Source: Qipengyuania mesophila (GTDB taxonomy: Bacteria; Pseudomonadota; Alphaproteobacteria; Sphingomonadales; Sphingomonadaceae). Taken from it: 64,000 nt of DNA. Below are positions 53,785 to 62,708 of the stretch, one piece after another (positions within the stretch are counted from its first letter, which is position 1; each line of letters begins with the position of its first letter). The DNA lies in the NCBI RefSeq assembly GCF_019711655.1, contig NZ_JAIGNU010000001.1:310001-374000 (forward strand). Direction: 5' to 3'. Under the pieces are notes generated by a model, which did no database searches, had not been told where the DNA came from, and saw only the letters and a list, made by a program, of their open reading frames with translations. A program made the translations under genes and the position numbers.

Positions 53785-55170
53785 TCAGCCCGGACGGTGC
53801 GCGCCCGACCGGCGACGGCGGTTGCCACCGCCAGCGGGGCGCTTGCCCTGCGGCCGTCCGCCCGCCGGGGCTCCGTCGCGCTTGGGTGCGCCCGCGCGGT
53901 TCGGATGCTTGTTCTTGACCTTGGGCTTACGCGCCGCGGCATCGCCGGTGGGGCGAACCCTGGGCCGCGCCAGCTTGGGCTTCTGCTCGCGCTTGGTCGG
54001 GCCGACACCCTCGACCACGGCGCGGAAATTGTCGGGCAGCGGCAGCCGTTCGAACTCGGCGTCGGTCTTCTTGCGGATGTCCTTGAGATAATCGCGCTCG
54101 TCCTCGGCGCAGAAGGCGATGGCGATACCGTCCTTGCCCGCACGCGCCGTGCGGCCGATGCGGTGGACATACTGCTCGGGCACGTTGGGCAGTTCGTAAT
54201 TGATCACGTGGCTGACGCCGGGGATGTCGATCCCGCGTGCGGCGACGTCGGTCGCGATCAGGATCGGGGTCTTGGCGCTGCGGAACTCGCCCAGCGCGCG
54301 TTCGCGCTGCGGCTGGCTCTTGTTGCCGTGGATGGCATTGGCCGGAATGCCGCTCTGGCTGAGCTTCTTCACGATACGGTCGCAGCCATGCTTGGTCCGC
54401 GCGAAGATCAGGACGCGTTCGAACCTGCCTGGGACCCGGTGGCGCTCGGACAGGATCATCTCGAGCAGCGTCTGCTTCTCGTCCTGCTGCACCATGAAGA
54501 GGTACTGGTCGATCCGTTCGGCGGTGGTGCTTTCGGGCGTGACCGAGACCTTGATCGGGTTGCGGCAATATTTGCCGACGAGTTCCTGGATCTGCTTGGG
54601 CATGGTCGCGCTGAAGAACAGCGTCTGGCGATCATCGGGCACCAGCTGGCTGATCCGCCGCAGTGCGTGGATGAAGCCGAGATCGAGCATCTGGTCGGCC
54701 TCGTCGAGCACCAGCACCTCGACCTTGTCGAGCGTGAAGGCCTTCTGGTCGATCAGATCGAGCAGGCGACCGGGCGTGGCGACGAGGATGTCGGTGCCGC
54801 GGTGGAGCTTGTTGCGGTCCTTGTTGACCGAGGTGCCGCCAACGATCGACTGCACCTTGAGGCCCGCCAGCGCGCCGTAATCCTTGGCGCTCTGGGCGAT
54901 CTGGCCGGCGAGCTCGCGCGTCGGGGCGAGCACCAGCATGCGGCACGATTTGAACGGCGTCTGCTTGTCGGCCTCGCGCAGCCGGTCGATGCTGGGCAGC
55001 ATGAAGGCGGCGGTCTTGCCGGTGCCGGTCTGCGCGATGCCCATCAGGTCGCGCCCTTCGAGCACGGGCGGAATCGCCTGCGCCTGGATCGGCGTGGGTT
55101 GGTTATAGCCTTTAAGGTCGAGGGCCTGGAGGACGGGCTGCGACAGCCCGAGGTCTGAAAACTGTGTCAT
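53785..55170 (-). CDS. rhlE: DEAD-box RNA helicase (RhlE-like)
   Basis: A 461-aa ATP-dependent RNA helicase. Q motif region LGLSQPVLQALDLKGYNQPT, Walker A AQTGTGKTAAF, PTRELAGQI, DEADQML, SAT (FFSATMP), then RGIDIPG and HRIGRTARAGK. The last ~85 residues are basic with RG/GG repeats, as in RhlE. It acts in rRNA maturation or RNA decay in relatives. The start is the ATG at 55170; ATG at 55182 is possible. A TTGACT-17-CACATG promoter (55352-55380) would give a ~175-nt 5' leader. Confidence 0.93.
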   Translation of the reverse strand: MTQFSDLGLSQPVLQALDLKGYNQPTPIQAQAIPPVLEGRDLMGIAQTGTGKTAAFMLPSIDRLREADKQTPFKSCRMLVLAPTRELAGQIAQSAKDYGALAGLKVQSIVGGTSVNKDRNKLHRGTDILVATPGRLLDLIDQKAFTLDKVEVLVLDEADQMLDLGFIHALRRISQLVPDDRQTLFFSATMPKQIQELVGKYCRNPIKVSVTPESTTAERIDQYLFMVQQDEKQTLLEMILSERHRVPGRFERVLIFARTKHGCDRIVKKLSQSGIPANAIHGNKSQPQRERALGEFRSAKTPILIATDVAARGIDIPGVSHVINYELPNVPEQYVHRIGRTARAGKDGIAIAFCAEDERDYLKDIRKKTDAEFERLPLPDNFRAVVEGVGPTKREQKPKLARPRVRPTGDAAARKPKVKNKHPNRAGAPKRDGAPAGGRPQGKRPAGGGNRRRRSGAHRPG

Positions 55171-55182
55171 GTAAACTCGCAT

Positions 55183-55514
55183 TCGTGATGCGGCGCGCCG
55201 ACGGTTCCTGGGCGGAATCCGGGCGCGGTCGCGGGGTTGAATAACCACCCGCGTGAAAAGGGAAGTCTGGAAAAAATGGACCGAGGCGCGGCCGGGGCGA
55301 TGGATGTATGCCGATCGCCGCTTCACGCTGGCTAGCGCGCTTCGATAGGTCCATGTGGACGCATGTTGCGCAAAAGTCAACCAAAGCGTGTGCAACTGCG
55401 AAAAGCCTTGCAGGAAAAGCACTTTTGGCTTACCGAAACTTCCATTGCAGGCCGAGCTACGCGACCCTGCGACTGAGAGACCGAACGTGCTCCCCGCAAT
55501 ATGGAGCACAGGCC
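55183..55514. other. Non-coding gap between rhlE and the small-gene cluster
   Basis: No gene is seen. The minus strand has a candidate rhlE promoter, TTGACT and CACATG with a 17-bp spacer (55352-55380). On the plus strand a weak TTGCAG-17-TACCGA could serve the small genes that start at 55515. Confidence 0.4.
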
Positions 55515-55694
55515 TTGGACCTCAACCAGCTACTCTATCACCACCAACTCGCGCTCCTACGCGTCAGTCGTCGGCTGCCCGATGACCGTGAGGAACCGTC
55601 GCTCGTCGATCACTATGCGCGCCGCATCCGGGACCGCCTGGCTACGGACGAGGCTGCGCTGAACCCGATAATCTGGTCGCACACCGTCCAATGA
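55515..55694 (+). CDS. Uncharacterised MDLN-family small protein, TTG start
   Basis: A 59-aa protein, (M)DLNQLLYHHQLALLRVSRRL, then PDDREEPSLVDHYARRIRDR. It is the third MDLN-type protein in the window. The start is the TTG at 55515 with GGAG eight bases upstream; this start gives exactly the MDLN beginning of its relatives. The stop overlaps the ATG of the next small gene (ATGA). Confidence 0.6.
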   Translation: MDLNQLLYHHQLALLRVSRRLPDDREEPSLVDHYARRIRDRLATDEAALNPIIWSHTVQ

Positions 55695-55864
55695 CCGAGC
55701 GATATCTCGTCGCCGCAGCCCTGATTGTCATGCTCGTGATTGTCGGAGCAATCATAACCTGGGGGACCATTCGCAACAACCGTGCGAAGAGCTGGAGCGG
55801 GCGCGAGCGAGCCTATCGGCGCGCGGAAGAGCGCGCGCAAGATGCCGCGGGCGAGCAGCCATGA
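55691..55864 (+). CDS. 57-aa single-pass membrane protein
   Basis: MTERYLVAAALIVMLVIVGA then IITWGTIRNNRA: one membrane helix, followed by a basic cytosolic tail (SGRERAYRRAEERAQDAA). It overlaps the preceding gene by four bases (ATGA), which supports both being translated. Function unknown. Confidence 0.55.
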   Translation: MTERYLVAAALIVMLVIVGAIITWGTIRNNRAKSWSGRERAYRRAEERAQDAAGEQP

Positions 55865-56010
55865 TCGGTGTCGCAAGCCGCCACCCGGTACGAATGGGGA
55901 CCGCATTGCGCTGCGCGCATACGGCCAAACTGTGCGCGATGCCCCGCCCTGCCGAAGTGAGAACTGCTGCAGCGGCGATCCGGCCTGCCAGGCCCGGGGT
56001 GCAGCGATGA
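55861..56010 (+). CDS. Possible 49-aa ORF in the small-gene run
   Basis: An open frame starting in ATGA overlap with the previous stop and ending in ATGA overlap with the next gene. Composition (Arg/Ala/Pro-rich) is like random high-GC sequence and no motif is seen, so it may be untranslated spacer. Confidence 0.25.
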   Translation: MIGVASRHPVRMGTALRCAHTAKLCAMPRPAEVRTAAAAIRPARPGVQR

Positions 56011-56276
56011 CGGGCGAAAGCAGCGACGGAAACGAGCGCGGTACACCGACGCCTCGGCGAAGGACGGCCCGCCAGAGCCACCGCATGCCGCCCGACCAGG
56101 GTAAGCGGCAGGGCGCCATCGCGGCGCTGGCCTATGTCGAGCTGGGCGGACGCGAGGCCGCACTGCAGTTCCTCAACACCTTCGATCGGGTGATCAATGC
56201 ACGACCGCTCGACCTGGCTTCTGCCAGCGAGGAGGGGTTCGCCACGGTAGTAGCGCTTCTCGCAGCACGGTCCTGA
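56007..56276 (+). CDS. 89-aa uncharacterised protein
   Basis: The N-terminal ~35 residues are polar and probably disordered. The C-terminal part (GAIAALAYVELGGREAALQF, then LNTFDRVINARPLDLASASE) looks like a small helical domain. The ATG at 56007 overlaps the previous frame's stop. Function unknown. Confidence 0.5.
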   Translation: MTGESSDGNERGTPTPRRRTARQSHRMPPDQGKRQGAIAALAYVELGGREAALQFLNTFDRVINARPLDLASASEEGFATVVALLAARS

Positions 56277-56362
56277 TTCACCCCCCGGTCGCGACACCGG
56301 GGATGGACAAGCGATCCCCCCGGTAGCATCGACGGGACGTCGAACCGGGGGGACGCCATGCA

Positions 56363-57604
56363 ATGACCGAGTCAATACTTCGCCGGCTGGCGGGACCGGG
56401 GCTGATCTTCACCGGGGCGGCGATCGGCACCTCGCATCTCGTCCAGTCGACCCGCGCGGGCGCGATGTTCGGGGTGGCGCTGGTGGGCGTGATCATCCTC
56501 GCCAACCTTCTCAAATACCCGGCCTATCGCTTCGGGGTGGACTATGCCCATGTCCGCCGCCGCTCGCTGCTGTCGGGCTATCGCGAGCTGGGCGTCTGGG
56601 CGGTCTGGCTGTTCCTGATCGCGGTGATCCCGCTGGTGCCGATCGTCTATGCCGCGCTGGGTGCGGCGACGGCGGGGATCTTCGCCACGATATTCGGGCC
56701 GCTGCTGCCGATGCCGGTGATGGCCTCGCTGGTCATCGCGCTGGCCTCGCTGCTGCTGCTCGTGGGCGGCTATCGCCTGCTCGACAGGGTCAACGGCGTG
56801 CTGCTGGCCTTCCTCGTGATCTCGACCGTCCTCACCACGCTCATGGTCCTGCCGCGCGTCGAATGGGGGACGCTGACCGACATCTCCTGGACCGGCCAGA
56901 CCAAGGCGCTGCTGTTCATCGTCGCGCTGGCCGGCTTCATGCCCAACCCGGTCGACGTGTCGGTGGCGCTCTCGCTGTGGAAGGTCGAGGCCGACAGCGG
57001 CCTGCCAGAGGGCACACACCCTTCCATAGTTAAAGCTCGCTCGAGCTTCCTGTGGCCCTATGTGATGACCGCGCTGATGGCGGTGTGTTTCTGCATCATG
57101 GGCGCGGGCGTGATGCACGCACAGCACATTGCCCCCCTGCCCGACGCCCCCGGCTTCGCGGGGCAGCTGGTCGATCTCTACCGCGAGGCGCTGGGGCCGA
57201 CCGCCGCCGCGCTGGCCGCGGTGGCCGCGCTCTCGGTGATGCTGACCACGGTGATCGCCGCGATCGACGCCTATGCGCGCACGCTGCCCGCCGCGATGGA
57301 GGTGCTGCGCGGCGGCGACAACGAGACCGGCACGCGGGCCGAATATGTCGCGAGCTGCCTCGTCCTCGCGGCTCTGGCGATCGTTGTGTTGTTCACGCTG
57401 ATGCGCGAATTCACGACCTTCCTGGACTTTGTGACCAGTGCCACCTTCGTTGTCGCGCCGCTGCTGGCGCTGCTCAACTATCTCGTGGTCACGCGCTGCG
57501 CCATGCCCGAGGAGGCTCGCCCCACCACCGCGATGAAGGCGCTGAGCCTGACCGGCGTGGCGGTGATGGGCGCGCTGGCGGTGATGTATTTCGCGCTCGT
57601 CTGA
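56363..57604 (+). CDS. Nramp-related membrane transporter, atypical metal site
   Basis: A 413-aa protein with about eleven membrane helices of the LeuT-type Nramp fold. The start GPGLIFTGAAIGTSHLVQST then RAGAMFGVALVGV aligns with Nramp TM1. The canonical DPGN metal motif is replaced by a G-A-A-I-G-T-S-H pattern, and the TM6 MPH motif by GFMPNPVDVS. So it may carry Mg2+, another ion or an organic solute rather than Mn2+/Fe2+. It follows the small-gene run on the same strand and ends 6 bp before the convergent GtrA gene. Confidence 0.8.
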   Translation: MTESILRRLAGPGLIFTGAAIGTSHLVQSTRAGAMFGVALVGVIILANLLKYPAYRFGVDYAHVRRRSLLSGYRELGVWAVWLFLIAVIPLVPIVYAALGAATAGIFATIFGPLLPMPVMASLVIALASLLLLVGGYRLLDRVNGVLLAFLVISTVLTTLMVLPRVEWGTLTDISWTGQTKALLFIVALAGFMPNPVDVSVALSLWKVEADSGLPEGTHPSIVKARSSFLWPYVMTALMAVCFCIMGAGVMHAQHIAPLPDAPGFAGQLVDLYREALGPTAAALAAVAALSVMLTTVIAAIDAYARTLPAAMEVLRGGDNETGTRAEYVASCLVLAALAIVVLFTLMREFTTFLDFVTSATFVVAPLLALLNYLVVTRCAMPEEARPTTAMKALSLTGVAVMGALAVMYFALV

Positions 57605-57610
57605 GCCGCG

Positions 57611-58015
57611 TCAGACCTGGCGGAAGTTCATCGTCGCGTTGAGCGCGAAAACCGCCAGCCCGGCGAAGACCGAGACCACCACCCGCGCGACGAGGTAGTT
57701 CATCGGGGTGAATTCGGTCAGCACCCAGAACAGCCCCACCGTTACCGCGAGGCCGACCAAGGCGTTCAGCAGGAACAGCGCATAGCCGGTGGCGACATGG
57801 CGCTCCGACCCGGCGAAGATCCATGTGCGCCCGAAGACGTAGTGGATCGAATTGGCGGTGAGGAAGCTGATCGCCGTCGCGAGCACGGGATCGACGCCCG
57901 CCCGTTCGACCAGCAGCCACAGCGCCCCCAGCCCGACGAGGAAAACCCCGGTGCTGACCACCGTGTTGCGCAACAGCATGCCGCCGACGCGGCGCTTGAA
58001 AAAGCGGGCGATCAT
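57611..58015 (-). CDS. GtrA-family membrane protein
   Basis: A 134-aa protein with four membrane helices (MLLRNTVVSTGVFLVGLGAL, ATAISFLTANSIHYVFGRTW, YALFLLNALVGLAVTVGLFW, YLVARVVVSVFAGLAVFALN). GtrA proteins are proposed flippases for polyprenyl-phosphate-linked sugars. It lies 15 bp after the ferritin-like gene, same strand. No glycosyltransferase is adjacent. Confidence 0.88.
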   Translation of the reverse strand: MIARFFKRRVGGMLLRNTVVSTGVFLVGLGALWLLVERAGVDPVLATAISFLTANSIHYVFGRTWIFAGSERHVATGYALFLLNALVGLAVTVGLFWVLTEFTPMNYLVARVVVSVFAGLAVFALNATMNFRQV

Positions 58016-58030
58016 GGATCTTGGCGCGGC

Positions 58031-58714
58031 CTAGGCGGCGGCCAGACCCTTGGGTGCGGGCTGCGGATTGTCCTCGCCCGCGTCGCGCCATTCGGTCAGC
58101 CGCGGCGCGCCGAACCACAGGAACAGCAGCGGCAGCTTGATGAACAGGAGCTCGGAATGGATCAGCCGGTCGATCCACCGTTCCCACGCATTGGGCATGC
58201 GCCGCTGGTTCTCGGACAGCCATTTGTCATAGGGCAGGAAGTGGTCGGGCTCGTCGACATGGACCACCTCGAAGATGCGGTGCAGCGCCTTGTCCTGCTT
58301 GACGATCGGGTGTTCGAGCAGGATCTCGACCTGCTTGAGCCCGCGCTTCTCGGTCAGCGAGATGACCCTACAAAGGCGCTCGAACAGATCGTCGCTGGCG
58401 ATGATCGCATCGGTATCGAGGCTGTCGATGGTGCAGCCGAAGGTGATCTCGATGAAGCGGTCGATATGGCCGAACATGCGGTCGAGCGCGATCGGCATCT
58501 GCCCGCGCAGCTGGAACCAGCGCTTGAACATGGTGTAGTGCTTGCGCTCGTCGGCGCGGTGCTTCTCGACCGCGGCGATCAGCTCCGTCGCCTCGGGATG
58601 CTTCGCGCGCACCGCCTCGAGCACCCGATCGAGCGCGGTATAACCGCGATGCTCGTTATAGATGTAGATCGACCCGAGAAGGTCGAGATAGCGACGCGCG
58701 AACCACTGTTTCAT
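58031..58714 (-). CDS. Ferritin-like domain protein
   Basis: A 227-aa helical protein with acidic/histidine pairs spaced as in ferritin-like diiron proteins: YIYNEHRGY, KHRADERKHYTMFKRW, then EVVHVDEPDHFLPYDKWL. The C-terminus has a hydrophobic stretch (IHSELLFIKLPLLFLWFG), so it may be membrane-attached. Metal binding is inferred; the function is unknown. Confidence 0.65.
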   Translation of the reverse strand: MKQWFARRYLDLLGSIYIYNEHRGYTALDRVLEAVRAKHPEATELIAAVEKHRADERKHYTMFKRWFQLRGQMPIALDRMFGHIDRFIEITFGCTIDSLDTDAIIASDDLFERLCRVISLTEKRGLKQVEILLEHPIVKQDKALHRIFEVVHVDEPDHFLPYDKWLSENQRRMPNAWERWIDRLIHSELLFIKLPLLFLWFGAPRLTEWRDAGEDNPQPAPKGLAAA

Positions 58715-58774
58715 AGGCGGAGTTTATCACGTCCACCCCGGACGCGTCACGCGCTTTGGGGGATCGCCCCATCG

Positions 58775-60145
58775 CTAACCCAACACCACGCCGTCTGCCG
58801 GGGCGCTGACGGTCCAGACGACGCCATCCGGTTCGGGTCGCCATTCGACTGCGCCGCGCAGCGCCATCTGCGGATTGCGCGCGATGATGACCGAGCCGAA
58901 GCCGGTCCGTGTGGGCGGCTCGACCGGGGGGCCGCCGCTCTCGCGCCACTCCATGCGGAAGATGGCCTCGGCGCCCCTGCCCTCGACCGACCAGCTCACC
59001 GCCACGCGGCCCTCCGCCTCCGACAGCGCGCCGTATTTCATCGCATTGGTCGCCAGTTCGTGGATCGCGAGGCCGAGCGCTTCCGCGGGGCGCGGCTGGA
59101 GCCTCAGGTGGTCGGGCCCGCTCAGCTCGATGCGGCCATCCGCCAGCCCCCCGACATGGCTCACCTGCGAAACGACGAGATCGCGCAAGAGAACCCCACT
59201 CCAGTTCTGGTCACTGAGCAAATCGTGGTTCGCCGACAGCGCCTCGATCCGTCGGTCGAGCGCGGCGACCATGTCGCTGTCAGCCCCGCGCATGGTCTGG
59301 CGCACAATCGCCTGGATCGTGGCGAGGATGTTGCGCGCACGGTGGTTCACCTCGTCCATCAGCAGGCGGATGCGTTCGTTGGATTCGCGCTGCTCGGTAA
59401 TGTCGGTATTGGTCCCGCACCACAGGATCACATTGCCGGCATCGTCCTTGAGCGCGCTGGCGCGTGAGAGGAACCAGCGGAACTCGCCGTCGGTGCCGCG
59501 CAGGGGGAAAGTGTCCTCCCAATCCTCGCCGGTGTCCCAGGCATGCTGGATGCGCTCGACCACGCGATCGATGTGGTCGGGATGGTGGACCGCCTTCCAG
59601 CCCCAGCCCTGCATCTCTTCGAGCGTGGTGCCAGTGTAATCGTACCAGCGCTGGTTGTACCAGTAGATCCAGCCCTTGCTGTCGGCCATCCAGGCGAGCT
59701 GCGGGATGTTCTGCGCCAGCGCCTCGAACTGCCGCTGCGATTCGCGCAATTCGCGCCGCAGATCGGTCATCTCGCGCAGATCGTTGGCGATCTTCGAAGC
59801 GCCGACGACGCGGCCCTCCGCGTCTCTGATCGGCGAGACGGTGATCGCCAGCGGGATCGCCGCCCCGTCCTTGTGCAGGCGGAGCGTCTCGAATTTGGGG
59901 ACGATCTCGCCCGCTCGGATGCGCGCGAGGATCGCATCCTCCTCGTCCTGGCGATCCTCGGGGATCACCCGGCGGATCGACTGGCCGACGATTTCCTCGG
60001 CCGTCCAGCCGAACAGCCGCTCGGCCGCCGCATTCCAGCTGCGCACCACGCCGTCGAGATCCTTCGAGACGATCGCATCGCTCGAATGCTGCACGATTGC
60101 CGCCAGCTGTGCGTCGCCGCTCGCCCGATCCCTGTCCATCGACAC
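58775..60145 (-). CDS. PAS-domain HWE-family sensor histidine kinase
   Basis: A 456-aa soluble kinase with two PAS domains: residues ~10-125 (STDAIVSKDLDGVVRSWNAA, AERLFGWTAEEIVGQSI) and ~145-265 (NIPQLAWMADSKGWIYWYNQ). The HWE phospho-acceptor region VNHRARNILATIQAIVRQ and the ATP-binding GLAIHELATNAMKYGAL follow. There are no membrane helices, so it senses a cytosolic signal; the second PAS resembles those of light or redox sensors, but no LOV cysteine motif is seen. No response regulator is adjacent. Confidence 0.9.
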   Translation of the reverse strand: MSMDRDRASGDAQLAAIVQHSSDAIVSKDLDGVVRSWNAAAERLFGWTAEEIVGQSIRRVIPEDRQDEEDAILARIRAGEIVPKFETLRLHKDGAAIPLAITVSPIRDAEGRVVGASKIANDLREMTDLRRELRESQRQFEALAQNIPQLAWMADSKGWIYWYNQRWYDYTGTTLEEMQGWGWKAVHHPDHIDRVVERIQHAWDTGEDWEDTFPLRGTDGEFRWFLSRASALKDDAGNVILWCGTNTDITEQRESNERIRLLMDEVNHRARNILATIQAIVRQTMRGADSDMVAALDRRIEALSANHDLLSDQNWSGVLLRDLVVSQVSHVGGLADGRIELSGPDHLRLQPRPAEALGLAIHELATNAMKYGALSEAEGRVAVSWSVEGRGAEAIFRMEWRESGGPPVEPPTRTGFGSVIIARNPQMALRGAVEWRPEPDGVVWTVSAPADGVVLG

Positions 60146-60181
60146 CCGGTTAGCACGGTGTCGCGTGGGGGAAAACGATTC

Positions 60182-61744
60182 CTAGCCGAGCCCCGCCGCG
60201 GCCAGCAGCGCCTCGGTGCTGGCGTCGAATTCCTCGCCGCCCTGCTCGATCGCCTTGGCCATCTGCTTGCCCAGCTCGACACCGAACTGGTCGAAGGGGT
60301 TGATCCCCATCAGCACGGCATTGGCGAAGGTGCGATGTTCGTGGAAGGCGATCAGCGCGCCGAGCGCGGCGGCGTCGAGATCGTCGCAGAGGATCGTCGC
60401 AGAAGGACGGTCGCCCGGATAGTTGCGCGCGGGGTCCTCGCCCGCCTTGCCCGCCATCAGCGCGGCGCCCTGCGCGAAACAGTTCATCAGCAGGATGCGA
60501 TGATGCGCAGGGTCGAGCTCGTCGCCCGGCGCCACGCTGGCGATGAAATCGACCGGCACCAGATGCGTGCCCTGGTGGAGCAGCTGGAACACCGCGTGCT
60601 GAGCATCGGTGCCCACCCCGCCCCAGGTGATCGGCGCGGTCGGCCCTTCAACCGGCTGCTGGTCGGCAGTGACGCGCTTGCCGTTCGATTCCATCTCGAG
60701 CTGCTGCAGGTAGTCGGGGAACAGGCCGAGCCGTTCGTCATAGGCGAACACGCCACGCGTCTGGCAGCCGCGCACGCGGGTGTAGTAGAGATCGGCGAAG
60801 GCCGCGCGCAGGACGAGGTTTGCCGCCCCGTCGGTGTCGCGGAAATGGTCGTCGACCGCCCTGGCACCGGCGAGGAAGGCGCGGAAGTCCTCCATCCCCA
60901 CCGCCATGGCAATCGGGAAGCCGATCGAGGACCAGATCGAATAGCGACCGCCGACGCTTTCCTGGAACGGCAGGATGCGCGTCTCGTCGACGCCCCATTC
61001 GACCGCGCCCTCGGGATTGGCGGTCAGCGCGATCACGCGCCCGCCTGGATCGGCGACTCCGTTGTCGCGCAGCCATTTGAGCGCGCTTTCGGCGTTGGTC
61101 ATGGTCTCGATCGTGGTGAAGGTCTTGCTTGCCACCGCGACCAGTGTCTTGGCCGGATCGCATTTCGCGAAAGCCGCTTCCAGTGCCACGCCGTCGATGT
61201 TCGAGACGACATGCACGTCGCAATAGGAGAGATCGCGGCTCAGCGCGTCGACACCCAGCGCCGGACCCAGCGCGCTGCCGCCGATGCCGATGTGGATGAG
61301 GTGCTCGACCTCGCCCAGCGCGCCCTGGTGGATCGCCCCGACCAGCATGCCCATGCGGTCGATCAGCGCCATCGCCTCCTCGACCTTGGCCGGGTCGCCG
61401 GTGCCGCGCAGCGTCGCATGATCGGCGGCGCGGCCCTCGGTCGGGTTGACCACCTCGCCGCCGAACAGCTTGGCGCGCATGCCGGCGAAATCCATCGCTT
61501 CGGCCAGTTCCTCGAACGCAGCGATCACCGCGCGGTCGAGATGCGTCTTCGACCAGTCGAACAATATGCCGCCGCCGCCGGTTTCCCCGGGCAGGTTGAT
61601 CCGGCCCGAAAGCATCGCCACGCGGTCCGCGCCGCCCGGCTCGTCGGCCCCCTCGCCGCCGTCGCGCGCGGCGCTGAACAATTCGCCCAGCGTCGGGCGC
61701 GGCAGGGTGTCGAGCTTGTCCCAGATCGCAGCGGCTAGGGTCAT
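60182..61744 (-). CDS. pgi: Glucose-6-phosphate isomerase
   Basis: A 520-aa glycolytic/gluconeogenic enzyme interconverting glucose-6-phosphate and fructose-6-phosphate. Signatures: HIGIGGSALGPALGVDALSR, VASKTFTTIETMTNAESALK, GGRYSIWSSIGFPIAMAVGM and PITWGGVGTDAQHAVFQLLH with HQGTHLVPVDFI. Length is typical of the bacterial enzyme. Divergent from lepB. Confidence 0.96.
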   Translation of the reverse strand: MTLAAAIWDKLDTLPRPTLGELFSAARDGGEGADEPGGADRVAMLSGRINLPGETGGGGILFDWSKTHLDRAVIAAFEELAEAMDFAGMRAKLFGGEVVNPTEGRAADHATLRGTGDPAKVEEAMALIDRMGMLVGAIHQGALGEVEHLIHIGIGGSALGPALGVDALSRDLSYCDVHVVSNIDGVALEAAFAKCDPAKTLVAVASKTFTTIETMTNAESALKWLRDNGVADPGGRVIALTANPEGAVEWGVDETRILPFQESVGGRYSIWSSIGFPIAMAVGMEDFRAFLAGARAVDDHFRDTDGAANLVLRAAFADLYYTRVRGCQTRGVFAYDERLGLFPDYLQQLEMESNGKRVTADQQPVEGPTAPITWGGVGTDAQHAVFQLLHQGTHLVPVDFIASVAPGDELDPAHHRILLMNCFAQGAALMAGKAGEDPARNYPGDRPSATILCDDLDAAALGALIAFHEHRTFANAVLMGINPFDQFGVELGKQMAKAIEQGGEEFDASTEALLAAAGLG

Positions 61745-61811
61745 CGTTCAAAAATCCTTTCGGTTGGTGAGGTGCGCGACTAGGGAACTCGGCGATGATT
61801 GAGAACCCCGC

Positions 61812-62708
61812 ATGACAGAGCAAGCGCTGGACAAATCCTCGCCCGAAACCCAAGCGGTCGAACCCGAAAACAAGGAAACGCTGGGCAGTTTCCTGTGGTT
61901 CGTCGTCAAGCTGGTGATCGCGGTGCTGATATTCCGCAGTTTCATCTTCTCGCCCTTCACCATTCCCAGCGAATCGATGCTGCCCAATTTGCGCAATGGC
62001 GACTACCTCGTCGCGGCCAAATGGCCCTACGGCATTTCGCGCTTCTCGCTCCCGGGCGAGCCCAAGTTGTTCGAGGGGCGGATCTTCGCGCATCTGCCCG
62101 AGCGCGGCGACGTGGCGATCTTCAAGCATCCGGTGACCGGCGCCGACTACGTCAAGCGCGTGATCGGCCTGCCCGGCGACACGGTGGCGGTGCGCGACGG
62201 CGTCGTCATCCTCAACGGCGAGCCGCTACAGCGCGAGGATGCCGGCGTTGCCGACATCCCGATGAGCGCCAACACGGGCTGCCGCCGCGACGGCGGCGAA
62301 GTGGTCGACGGTACCGTCTGCCGCTACCGCCGGTTCCGCGAGACGCTGCCTTCGGGCAAGAGCTACATGACGCTCGATTTCGGTTCGGTCGGCCCGCGCT
62401 TCCTCACCGGCGCGACGGGCGGACTGAGCCTCGACAAGGATGGCCGTCCGCTGCGGATCGATCCCGACAACACCGCCCCGGTCGTGGTGCCCGCAGGCAA
62501 GCTGTTCATGATGGGCGACAATCGCGACAATTCGATGGACAGTCGCTATCCCGCCGTGCCCAAGGGCGGCGTCGGGCTGGTCGATGCCGACCTGCTGATC
62601 GGGCGCGCCAGCATGGTGCTGTGGTCGACCGACGGCAGCCTCGAGTGGATCAAGCCATGGACCTGGATCACCTCGGCGCGCTGGGACCGGATCGGAAGCG
62701 ACATATGA
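61812..62708 (+). CDS. lepB: Signal peptidase I
   Basis: A 298-aa membrane serine protease that cleaves Sec and Tat signal peptides. One N-terminal membrane helix (FLWFVVKLVIAVLIFRSFIF), the catalytic serine in FTIPSESMLPNLRNGDYL, the lysine in KHPVTGADYVKRVIGLPGD and the C-terminal box FMMGDNRDNSMDSRYPA are all present. The stop overlaps the rnc start (ATGA), and era follows, a common lepB-rnc-era order. Confidence 0.96.
   Translation: MTEQALDKSSPETQAVEPENKETLGSFLWFVVKLVIAVLIFRSFIFSPFTIPSESMLPNLRNGDYLVAAKWPYGISRFSLPGEPKLFEGRIFAHLPERGDVAIFKHPVTGADYVKRVIGLPGDTVAVRDGVVILNGEPLQREDAGVADIPMSANTGCRRDGGEVVDGTVCRYRRFRETLPSGKSYMTLDFGSVGPRFLTGATGGLSLDKDGRPLRIDPDNTAPVVVPAGKLFMMGDNRDNSMDSRYPAVPKGGVGLVDADLLIGRASMVLWSTDGSLEWIKPWTWITSARWDRIGSDI

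Noticed and set aside
51557..54091. 844-aa plus-strand open frame opposite gor and the CDP-alcohol transferase
   Set aside because: Antisense of two certain genes; no domain pattern.
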